The notes below the pieces were generated by a model. It saw nothing but the letters and a program-made list of their open reading frames with translations. It was not told the origin of the DNA and ran no database searches. Source: Pseudomonadales bacterium (lineage in GTDB: Bacteria; Pseudomonadota; Gammaproteobacteria; Pseudomonadales; Azotimanducaceae). From it: a stretch of DNA of 41,501 nucleotides. The position numbers and the translations under genes were made by a program. Of the stretch, positions 34,967-41,501 are shown one piece after another (positions within the stretch are counted from its first letter, which is position 1; every line of letters starts with the position of its first letter). The stretch lies in NCBI GenBank assembly GCA_030749725.1, contig JASMJM010000125.1:1-41501 (forward strand), read 5' to 3'.

Positions 34967-36367
34967 TCATGCCAATGCGTCGTCGCCGAGCAGGTCCAGC
35001 GTTTCAGGCGGCGATTGCAGATCTTTCAGCCAATCGGTGAAGCGCGCGTGCAAATTCGCAACTGTATCGGGATGGGCGGCGGCGACGTCCGTCTCGGCAT
35101 AGGGGTCGGTTCTCAGATCGAAGAGCTGACGCTGTCGCTCGGGCCCGATGGGTGCATAGGCCCAGTCCTCGGTGTAGAGTACCGGGGTTGTCGCATCGGC
35201 AGGAATCCTGCCATCTTCATCAAGGCGCAGGAAGTTGCCGCTGATGGCGCAGTCCATGCCCGTATCTGCCGCCTCACCGCGTAGTGCCCCGGCGAACGAG
35301 CGACCGTGGAAGGGCTCTGGCGGATCCTGGTTCACCCGGGCGAGTTCCAGTAGCGTTGGCAGGATGTCGACAGGCTGAGCAAACCCCTTTTGATCGTGGC
35401 CACCGGGTAGACCGGGCGCAGCAATCAGCAACGGAATGTGGGCGACCTCCGGGTAGATGGGCCAGATGCGATCGTCCCGGTCGTTGATGTTGGTCTTGCC
35501 GGTACGGTTGTGCTCGCCAAGGCTGGTACCGTGATCGCTGGTGAAGAGCACGATCGTGTCATCCCACAAAGCGAGATCGTCGATCTTTTCAAGGATTCGT
35601 CCTACCCATCGGTCAACCAGTTCCGCCTCAGCGCAGTAATGCGCGCGCAGGTTGTGCAGTTCGTCAGCAGTATAGTCATCCGCTCTGCCGTAGTTGGGAT
35701 GAAGCATCGGCGTGCCTGTATAATCGGGATCATACTTCTTGACCATGTACTCGGGTGGATCCCAGGGTTCGTGCGGGTCGAAGAAATCAACCCACAGAAA
35801 GAAAGACTCATACAGGTAGTTTTCTTCCAGCCATTCAACGGCAGCTCGCGCAGTTCGCGGTGGGAAGCAATCCTCTTCGCCCTTCCAGTCTCGATTCATC
35901 CAACGGTGCATATCTACCAGATTGTGCCCCTTCAAATGCTTGCTGGAGCGTGTCTTCTCGGGAGGCATGACCTCGTCGATCGGATGATTCATGCGCAGCC
36001 GGTAGAGATCGCCCTCCTGCCCGCGCAGCGCCTCGGCTGCCGTGAACGTGTTCTGGAATCTGGAGTTAAACAGGTGCGGGCAGTCGCAGATAAGCTGTGA
36101 AACGTAACCGCTCTTGCGCAGGATGCGGGGAATGCTGTTCCTCGTGCTGAGGTCCAGCGGCTGCCACGGGAACCAGGGCCAGCCGTAACGACCCGCGGTC
36201 ATGTCGGTCCGTTGGGGGATGGTTGGAAAGCTACCGGTGTAGAACTGCTCCATGCTGACGGCCCTTCGCGAAAAAGCGTCCAGGTGGGGCGTGCGCACCG
36301 GCATAGCCGCCCGGTCAAAGAAGTTGTCATAGCGAAACGTGTCCGAAACGATCAAGATGATATTCAT
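34967..36367 (-). CDS. Sulfatase-fold hydrolase with Thr at the formylglycine position
   Basis: 466 aa from ATG 36367, the start that begins with the fold strand (MNIILIVSDTFRYDNF); 28 upstream codons are probably leader. Alkaline-phosphatase-superfamily features are present: a metal Asp in the first strand, FTSDHGTSLGEHN with the Asp-His metal pair, and HIPLLIAAPGLPGG. The maturation motif C/S-x-P-x-R of sulfatases appears as Thr49-Ile-Pro-Gln-Arg53 in GSFPTIPQRTDMTAGR. Thr cannot become formylglycine, but Thr is the nucleophile in phosphodiesterase, phosphonate and ethanolamine-phosphate branches of this fold. So sulfate ester hydrolysis is doubtful; a phosphoester or other role fits better. 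No signal peptide seen, so it may be cytosolic. Confidence 0.85.
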   Translation of the reverse strand: MNIILIVSDTFRYDNFFDRAAMPVRTPHLDAFSRRAVSMEQFYTGSFPTIPQRTDMTAGRYGWPWFPWQPLDLSTRNSIPRILRKSGYVSQLICDCPHLFNSRFQNTFTAAEALRGQEGDLYRLRMNHPIDEVMPPEKTRSSKHLKGHNLVDMHRWMNRDWKGEEDCFPPRTARAAVEWLEENYLYESFFLWVDFFDPHEPWDPPEYMVKKYDPDYTGTPMLHPNYGRADDYTADELHNLRAHYCAEAELVDRWVGRILEKIDDLALWDDTIVLFTSDHGTSLGEHNRTGKTNINDRDDRIWPIYPEVAHIPLLIAAPGLPGGHDQKGFAQPVDILPTLLELARVNQDPPEPFHGRSFAGALRGEAADTGMDCAISGNFLRLDEDGRIPADATTPVLYTEDWAYAPIGPERQRQLFDLRTDPYAETDVAAAHPDTVANLHARFTDWLKDLQSPPETLDLLGDDALA

Positions 36368-36460
36368 ATCCACACTCCCAAAGTGATGGCACAGATCAGC
36401 CTTTCTTAAGCTCCTTTTTGACCGGTTACCGGCAACCGTGCAAAACGGCACGTCACCCCT

Positions 36461-39400
36461 TCAGCCCACCCAGACCCTTGCATTTCTGAAGATGCGCATC
36501 CATGGGCTGTCCTCCCGCCATTCATGGGGGTGCCATGAATTGGTTACACTCCTGTAGACCCGCTCAGGATGAGGCATCATGATGGTAAATCTGCCATCCT
36601 TGTTGGTCAGGCCTGTGATCCCCTGCGGTGAACCGTTAGGGTTGAGGGGATAGATTTCAGTCTTGTGCAGATGGTGATCGACGAATTGAAGAACCACCTG
36701 CCTGTCCTCAGCAATCCGCGATGCTTCTGCATCCATCAACTCTGCCCTACCCTCGCCGTGGGCGACCGCTATGGCCATATGGGAACCCGCCATCCCGTCG
36801 AACAGGATTGAATTCGAGTCCTGAACCTGTACCAGTGAATACCTGGCTTCAAATTGTTCCGATCGATTGGTGACAAAGCGTGGCCACAACTCGGCACCGG
36901 GAATCAGACTCTTGAGAGACGCCATCACCTGGCAGCCGTTACATACGCCGAGGCCAAAACTGTCTGAACGACTAAAGAAGGCTGCAAACTGATCTCTGAC
37001 CCGACTGCTGAACAGCACCGCCTTGGCCCATCCTTCACCGGCGCCAAGCACATCCCCATAGGAGAACCCCCCACAGGCGACGATTCCCTTGAAATCGTCG
37101 AGCTTCGCCCTGCCCTCGAAGATATCGCTCATATGCACGTCGATACAGTTGAATCCGGCACGATCGAAAGCAGCCGCCATCTCCACCTGACTATTGACGC
37201 CTTGTTCCCTTAGGATGGCGATCTTGGGTTCAACATTCTTGTTTAGGAAAGGTGCCGCGACATCCTCATCCGGGTCGAAGCTCAGCTTCGCAGTGATGCC
37301 GGGATCATCGGACTCCAGGATAAGGTCGAATTCCTGCCTGGCACATTCCGGATTGTCACGCATCTGTTGGATTCGGTAACTGGTTTCCGCCCACCATCTT
37401 TGATACTGAATCCGGCTGTTGGCCAGTACCACTTCGCCCTGGTACCTGAAGACAATATCGTCCTCAATTACGGTAGTGCCAATAACTCCCCCCCTGATGT
37501 TAGCGTTGGCGAATCTCGTCAGGATCTCACTGGAATGCTCTCTTGACACCTGCATTACAGCACCCAACTCTTCGCAGAATAACAGAGACATGATTCCATT
37601 GCGGCTATCCACCCAATCATCCAGATCAATCTGCAGTCCGCATCTGCTGGCAAACGCCATCTCTACAAGCGTGGTAAAAACGCCACCATCGGCCCGGTCG
37701 TGGTAGGCAAGGAGGCCACCTTCTCCATTCAGCTCCTGGACGATGGCAAAGAAACTGCGCAGCTTTTCGGCGTCATCAAGATCGGGGCTTTCATCACCGA
37801 GTTGTTCAAACACCTGTGCCAATATCGAACCCCCTAAGCGATCAGCGCCGTCGCCGAGGTCGATCAGCAAAAGGTCAGTCTCACCACGGTCGATACACAA
37901 CACAGGCGTCAGGGTCTTGCCGATATCCTCAACGGGTGCAAAGGCCGATATGATTACCGACAGTGGCGAGGTGACACTTTTCTCCTCACTCCCCTCGCGC
38001 CAATGGGTCTGCATCGACATGGAGTCCTTGCCTACAGGAATGGAGATTCCGAGTGCAGGACAGAGCTGCATGCCAACAGCAGATACCGTGTCGAACAGAT
38101 ACTCATCTTCCCCCGGATGTCCAACGGCAGCCATCCAGTTGGCGGACAGCTTGATATCGGAGATCTGCGCGATCCTGGCCGAAGCTATATTGGTAATCGC
38201 TTCGCCGATCGCCATCCGTCCCGAAGCAGCACTGTTGATAAGGGCCAACGGCGTGCGCTCTCCCATTGCCATCGCTTCGCCGCACCTGCCGTTGTCATAG
38301 GCGGAAGTTGTCACCGCGACATTGGAAACCGGTACCTGCCAGGGCCCCACCATCTGATCCCGGGCGACCATGCCGGTGACACTGCGATCACCTATGGTTA
38401 TCAAGAAGCTCTTACTGGCCACCGCTGGATGGTTCAATACCCTTCGCGCCGCCTCGTCCGGCGACAGTTGATCCAACGCCAATTCCTCCCCGACGAACGA
38501 GATTCGTTGCACTCCCTTGTGCATCTTCGGTGGTTTACCGAACAGCAGCGACATCGGCATGTCCACCGGATGATCGTTGAACAGATCATCCCCCACCACC
38601 AACTCAGGCTGCCGTGCTGCTTTACCGACCACCGCAAAGGGGCATCTCTCCCGCTCACAGATGGCAGTGAAGGTGAGCATATCCTCCTTGGCAATGGCCA
38701 TTACATAACGTTCCTGAGCTTCGTTACACCAAATTTCCAAAGGGGACATACCCGGTTCAGCATTGGGAACCTGCCTGAGAGCAAAGTGCCCCCCAACGCC
38801 GCCGTCTTTTACCAGTTCCGGCAATGCATTTGACAGACCACCGGCACCGACATCGTGGATGACCTGGATTGGATTGTCATCACCCATCTGCCAGCACTGA
38901 TCGATCACCTCCTGACAACGATGCTGAATCTCGGGATTCTCCCGCTGCACCGAGGCGAAATCGAGATCTTCGCTGCTGGCTCCGGACGCCATGGAAGAGG
39001 CCGCGCCGCCGCCGAGGCCGATCAGCATTGCCGGACCACCCAGCACCACCAGCTCAGCCCCGATGGTGATACGTTGCTGCTCGATATGTTCCCTGCGGAT
39101 ATTCCCCATGCCACCGGCGATCATGATGGGCTTGTGATAGCCCCGCACCTCACGGCCGTTGGCAGTAGTTGCCTCCTGCTCGAAGGTTCGAAAATAACCA
39201 CATAGGTTGGGCCGGCCAAACTCGTTATTGAAGGCTGCGCCACCAATTGGCCCCTGTATCATAATCTCCAGAGCAGATGCGAGTCGCTGCGGCTTGCCGT
39301 AGTCTCTCTCCCACGGTTGTGGGAATCCCGGAATGTTGAGGTTGGAAACGGTAAAGCCGGTCAATCCCGCCTTCGGCTTTGATCCTCTGCCTACCGCCCC

Positions 39401-40357
39401 TTCATCCCGGATTTCGCCCCCGGACCCGGTGGCAGCGCCGGGAAATGGTGCGATCGCCGTCGGATGGTTGTGGGTCTCTACTTTCATGAGGATATGCACA
39501 TCTTCCGGGTGGTATTGGTACTTGCGTGTAGCCGGGTCGGGGAAGAATCGGGAAGCACGTGCCCCTTCAATCACAGCCGCGTTGTCTTCATAGGCACTCA
39601 ATACCCCACGGCCATTCGTTGTTCTGAAGGTATTGCGAATCATATCCATCAGACTGCCTTGCTGAGGCCGGCCGTCGATGCTCCAGGTGGCGCCAAAGGT
39701 CTTGTGCCTGCAGTGTTCCGAGTTCGCCTGTGCAAACATCATCAGCTCGACATCGGTGGGGTCCCTGTCCAGGTCGGTAAAGCTCTCCACCAAATAGTCG
39801 ATCTCATCCTCAGTCAGTGCCATGCCCAGAGTCTGGTTGGCATCCACCAGTGCGCCGCGGCCAGCCGCCAACAGAGGTATTCGCGCCAAGGGTCTAGGCT
39901 CAGTATGATCGAACAATGACTTCGCAGCCGCCATGTGGGAGAACACCGCCTGCGTCATGCGGTCATGAATCTCGGGAGCGATGACAGACCGATCAGTTTC
40001 ATCCAGCTTCCTGTCCGTCCGGACGGTATAAAGTACTCCCCTTTCAATGCGCACCACCTTGGCCAATCCACATATTCGCGCTATATCCGTGGCTTTACTG
40101 GACCAGGGGGAAATCGTGCCCGGCCTCGGCACGACCAGGAAAATTTCACCAGATTGCTGCGCCTGCCGCGTCTTCGGCCCATAGCTCAGAAGCTGTCGCA
40201 GCACCTCTGTCTCTTCGTCGTCCAGGTCAGCCTCAAGCTCTACAAAATGGGCGAAAACCGTGTTGATCCGAGTAATGGGTATCCTGTCTTGCAGGATGGT
40301 GAGGAGTTTCTGGATTCTGAACTCGGATAGTGCGGGCGAGCCGAGAATTTCAAGCAT
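36461..40357 (-). CDS. purL: Phosphoribosylformylglycinamidine synthase, single-chain form
   Basis: 1298 aa. This is the large gamma/beta-proteobacterial type that carries synthetase and glutaminase in one chain, and catalyses the fourth step of purine synthesis (FGAR to FGAM, using glutamine and ATP). The start [19 protein letters not shown] matches the family. ATP and FGAR sites occur along ~200-750, for example [20 protein letters not shown] and GGGAASSM. The C-terminal class I glutaminase has its Cys nucleophile at ~1139 in LGVCNGCQV and ends with the PHPERVYRS triad block. Intact. It follows tadA in the same direction, 65 bp apart, and is followed by the sulfatase-fold gene. Confidence 0.97.
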   Translation of the reverse strand: MLEILGSPALSEFRIQKLLTILQDRIPITRINTVFAHFVELEADLDDEETEVLRQLLSYGPKTRQAQQSGEIFLVVPRPGTISPWSSKATDIARICGLAKVVRIERGVLYTVRTDRKLDETDRSVIAPEIHDRMTQAVFSHMAAAKSLFDHTEPRPLARIPLLAAGRGALVDANQTLGMALTEDEIDYLVESFTDLDRDPTDVELMMFAQANSEHCRHKTFGATWSIDGRPQQGSLMDMIRNTFRTTNGRGVLSAYEDNAAVIEGARASRFFPDPATRKYQYHPEDVHILMKVETHNHPTAIAPFPGAATGSGGEIRDEGAVGRGSKPKAGLTGFTVSNLNIPGFPQPWERDYGKPQRLASALEIMIQGPIGGAAFNNEFGRPNLCGYFRTFEQEATTANGREVRGYHKPIMIAGGMGNIRREHIEQQRITIGAELVVLGGPAMLIGLGGGAASSMASGASSEDLDFASVQRENPEIQHRCQEVIDQCWQMGDDNPIQVIHDVGAGGLSNALPELVKDGGVGGHFALRQVPNAEPGMSPLEIWCNEAQERYVMAIAKEDMLTFTAICERERCPFAVVGKAARQPELVVGDDLFNDHPVDMPMSLLFGKPPKMHKGVQRISFVGEELALDQLSPDEAARRVLNHPAVASKSFLITIGDRSVTGMVARDQMVGPWQVPVSNVAVTTSAYDNGRCGEAMAMGERTPLALINSAASGRMAIGEAITNIASARIAQISDIKLSANWMAAVGHPGEDEYLFDTVSAVGMQLCPALGISIPVGKDSMSMQTHWREGSEEKSVTSPLSVIISAFAPVEDIGKTLTPVLCIDRGETDLLLIDLGDGADRLGGSILAQVFEQLGDESPDLDDAEKLRSFFAIVQELNGEGGLLAYHDRADGGVFTTLVEMAFASRCGLQIDLDDWVDSRNGIMSLLFCEELGAVMQVSREHSSEILTRFANANIRGGVIGTTVIEDDIVFRYQGEVVLANSRIQYQRWWAETSYRIQQMRDNPECARQEFDLILESDDPGITAKLSFDPDEDVAAPFLNKNVEPKIAILREQGVNSQVEMAAAFDRAGFNCIDVHMSDIFEGRAKLDDFKGIVACGGFSYGDVLGAGEGWAKAVLFSSRVRDQFAAFFSRSDSFGLGVCNGCQVMASLKSLIPGAELWPRFVTNRSEQFEARYSLVQVQDSNSILFDGMAGSHMAIAVAHGEGRAELMDAEASRIAEDRQVVLQFVDHHLHKTEIYPLNPNGSPQGITGLTNKDGRFTIMMPHPERVYRSVTNSWHPHEWREDSPWMRIFRNARVWVG

Positions 40358-40422
40358 CGATTTCTAAATCCTCAATTAAAGAGAGAATACCTATCCTCTA
40401 TCTTTGCCACGCAAATCCGTAC

Positions 40423-40890
40423 TCAGCGTTTGAGCTGAAAATACGATCTGACCAACGCGCCGCATTCTTCCGCAAGTACACCGGAAACCACTTCCACCCT
40501 GTGATTCAGGTTTGGATTGTTTAATACCTCGGCGCTACTGACGATTGCCCCGGCTTTTTTTTCCAGAGCACCAAAGACCAGCCGTTTGATCCTGGCATGT
40601 ACCAGTGCACCGGCACACATGGTACAGGGCTCAATGGTGACGTACAGGGTGCAATCCACCAGGCGGTAGTTATCAAGTCTGTTGGCGGCTTGTCTGAGCG
40701 CCAGAATCTCGGCATGGGCCGTTGGGTCCCGCAGGCTGATCGGTTGATTCCACCCCTCTCCCACAATCTGATCATCAGCGACCAATACGGCACCCACAGG
40801 CACCTCATCAGACTGTTCCGAACGACGCGCCAACTGAATGGCATGGGCCATCCAGGTTATGTGCAAATCTTCTTTATCTGACTCAGACAT
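40423..40890 (-). CDS. tadA: tRNA-specific adenosine deaminase
   Basis: 155 aa from ATG 40890. Zinc ligands and catalytic base are His59 and Glu61 in AHAEILAL, and Cys89 and Cys92 in PCTMCAGAL. The enzyme deaminates the wobble adenosine of tRNA-Arg(ACG) to inosine, an essential function in most bacteria. The start is uncertain: an in-frame ATG at 40902 would add MPVK, and that codon arose from the 58-bp tandem duplication covering the 5' end. A 21-codon upstream frame (40948-40883) ends within the first codons of tadA and could couple translation. No strong ribosome site precedes 40890. Confidence 0.9.
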   Translation of the reverse strand: MSESDKEDLHITWMAHAIQLARRSEQSDEVPVGAVLVADDQIVGEGWNQPISLRDPTAHAEILALRQAANRLDNYRLVDCTLYVTIEPCTMCAGALVHARIKRLVFGALEKKAGAIVSSAEVLNNPNLNHRVEVVSGVLAEECGALVRSYFQLKR

Positions 40891-40956
40891 TTTCACTGGC
40901 ATGCGCCATCCACGATATGTGCAAATCCTCTCGATCTGAATCAGCCATGTCTAACA
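40841..40956. repeat. 58-bp imperfect tandem duplication of the tadA 5' end
   Basis: 40841-40898 and 40899-40956 are related copies with a 58-bp period. Both contain, on the minus strand, an ATG followed by codons for SDKEDLHITWMAHA or, in the outer copy, SDREDLHISWMAHA. Because 58 is not a multiple of three, the outer copy (ATG 40948) is out of frame with tadA and stops at TGA 40885-40883. The outer copy lies at the natural spacing from the guaA stop, so it was probably the original start. The copies differ at several bases, so the duplication is not fresh. Confidence 0.8.
40883..40948 (-). CDS. 21-codon upstream frame overlapping the tadA start
   Basis: Reads MADSDREDLHISWMAHASEN then V and TGA. 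It duplicates the N-terminus of TadA and ends within codons 2-3 of tadA, an 8-nt overlap. It is likely a remnant of the original tadA start that now serves, at most, as a leader to bring ribosomes to ATG 40890. Expression is inferred, not shown. Confidence 0.4.
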   Translation of the reverse strand: MADSDREDLHISWMAHASENV

Positions 40957-40974
40957 GTTCAAGTAAGCCGCCAT

Positions 40975-40995
40975 TCACTCCCACTCAATAGTGGT
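40975..40995 (-). other. guaA: 3'-terminal remnant of guaA; att-type junction of an integrated element
   Basis: On the minus strand these bases encode Thr-Thr-Ile-Glu-Trp-Glu-stop. TIEWE-stop is the highly conserved end of GMP synthase (GuaA). It lies 26 bp upstream of the outer tadA-type start, as in the guaA-tadA gene order of Gammaproteobacteria. Upstream of it the sequence is not guaA: codons TAC and AGG replace the expected Lys-Pro-Pro-Gly or similar, and the same frame meets TAG at 41010-41008. Elements with tyrosine recombinases often integrate in the last codons of guaA, rebuilding the gene at one end and leaving a short copy at the other. This is best read as that distal att copy. 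Confidence 0.75.
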
Positions 40996-41249
40996 CCTGT
41001 ATATTTTCTATGTAAAACAGTAGGTTATACTCAAAAAAACGACGTTTGTAACTGCCTTGCAAATATCCAACTCTTTGACCTCAAAATTTGCGTAGCTAAC
41101 CTACAAAAAATCAAACAGGTACCGTTTGCCCATTTACAAACTTTGTAACTGCGGCGTGAATTTAAGTTGTCGCACAATGCGACAAAAATTTTGCGGCACC
41201 CCAAAGCGACCAGCGCCTATCGAGAGACTGGTTCGCCAATCTCGCTAAT
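40996..41249. repeat. AT-rich noncoding stretch with direct and inverted repeats next to the guaA junction
   Basis: Base composition becomes visibly AT-richer than the purL side. TTTGTAACTGC occurs at 41045-41055 and 41142-41152. GTAGGTTA (41020-41027) is the inverse of TAACCTAC (41097-41104). TTACAAA (41134-41140) and TTTGTAA (41142-41148) form a near-perfect palindrome. Such repeats within 160 bp of an att core resemble arm-type sites for an integrase or excisionase. No gene is recognised here. Confidence 0.6.
41167..41185. terminator. Hairpin downstream of the DUF499-type gene
   Basis: TTGTCGCA (41167-41174) pairs with TGCGACAA (41178-41185) around a CAA loop, 65 bp past the stop of the minus-strand gene at 41250. 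In that direction the stem is followed by CTTAAATTC, only weakly U-rich, so this is a tentative terminator. Confidence 0.4.
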
Positions 41250-41501
41250 CTATTCCGCCTCAAATTCGGAACTATCAAATCGAAGTACATTGCAGTTTTC
41301 TTTGATGGTACGTTGGAGAGCCTCATCGAAGCCTTCTTTGGAACGTGCCTGTATTTCGACAGAGATAGAAACTTCCACACCTAGCTTGGCTGTAAATTGT
41401 TGAACCACTTCGTCAACAATGGTTGCAAAATCCAATTTTGCTTTAACAGGGTCCAGCTCAATGTTGCCATAGAACTGTTTCTTAGCAGAGGTCTGCACTG
41501 G
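41250..41501 (-). CDS. C-terminal fragment of a DUF499-type AAA+ ATPase, cut by the window edge
   Basis: Only the last ~83 codons are present, and the frame runs off the right edge, so the apparent GTG at 41498 is an internal Val codon. The tail KQFYGNIELDPVKAKLDFAT, then TIVDEVVQQFTAKLGVEVSISVEIQA and TIKENCNVLRFDSSEFEAE, matches my recollection of the C-terminus of DUF499 proteins: RFYGxxxLDPxR, then EVxxHLxxLxGAxVxVxxEIxA, then RTVTENCxxLKFxxxGFE. These ~1000-residue AAA+ ATPases are usually encoded with DUF1156 DNA methyltransferases and a helicase in anti-phage loci. The partner genes would lie beyond the window. The gene is the last in the island, next to the guaA att remnant. Confidence 0.7.
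   Translation of the reverse strand, partial: PVQTSAKKQFYGNIELDPVKAKLDFATIVDEVVQQFTAKLGVEVSISVEIQARSKEGFDEALQRTIKENCNVLRFDSSEFEAE

Overview
The window looks like chromosome from a gammaproteobacterium, probably marine or host-associated. The evidence is a single-chain purL of about 1300 codons, tadA beside purL in the guaA-tadA-purL order common in that class, a TonB-dependent receptor, and a load of phytanoyl-CoA dioxygenase, sulfatase-fold, SDR and family III CoA-transferase genes of the kind common in marine heterotrophs and symbionts. No rRNA, tRNA or CRISPR array was seen. Layout, left to right: (1) 1-2.3 kb, a penicillin-acylase-family gene whose 5' end is missing or replaced. (2) 2.4-4.8 kb, a PhyH-family dioxygenase, then a two-gene toxin-antitoxin-like module (HTH protein plus AbiEii-type nucleotidyltransferase) with a perfect palindrome over its start codon. 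(3) 4.9-11.3 kb, a fused acyl-CoA carboxylase and a two-domain M16 peptidase. (4) 11.6-13.7 kb, a TIR/transmembrane/FlgO-like/TPR protein. (5) 13.9-16.6 kb, a two-subunit molybdenum hydroxylase, convergent with a TrpB2-like enzyme and TonB receptor pair at 16.8-20.6 kb. (6) 21-24.5 kb, an acyl-CoA dehydrogenase split by an in-frame TAG, a DUF4143 ATPase and a DUF1285 protein. (7) 24.5-33.7 kb, the most unusual metabolic block: a UroD-like protein and a glycyl radical enzyme transcribed divergently, facing a five-gene minus-strand operon (SDR, frameshifted VOC protein, zinc alcohol dehydrogenase, two family III CoA-transferases). (8) 34-36.4 kb, a small secreted protein and a sulfatase-fold enzyme with Thr at the usual formylglycine position. 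(9) 36.5-40.9 kb, purL and tadA. (10) 40.9-41.5 kb, the edge of an apparent island. The most informative point is the right edge. Just upstream of tadA sits only the last few codons of guaA (TIEWE-stop), where the whole gene would be expected. Beyond it the sequence becomes AT-rich, carries short direct and inverted repeats, and ends in the C-terminus of a DUF499-type ATPase. This reads as the att junction of an element integrated in the 3' end of guaA, a known integration hotspot, with a probable anti-phage gene next to the junction. Most of that island lies beyond the window. Several genes are damaged in simple ways: a lost 5' end, one nonsense codon, one single-base frameshift and a 58-bp tandem duplication in the tadA start region. 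This suggests either recent pseudogenization or sequence errors in the assembly. The glycyl radical enzyme has no activating radical-SAM gene in the window, and its substrate cannot be read from the sequence.
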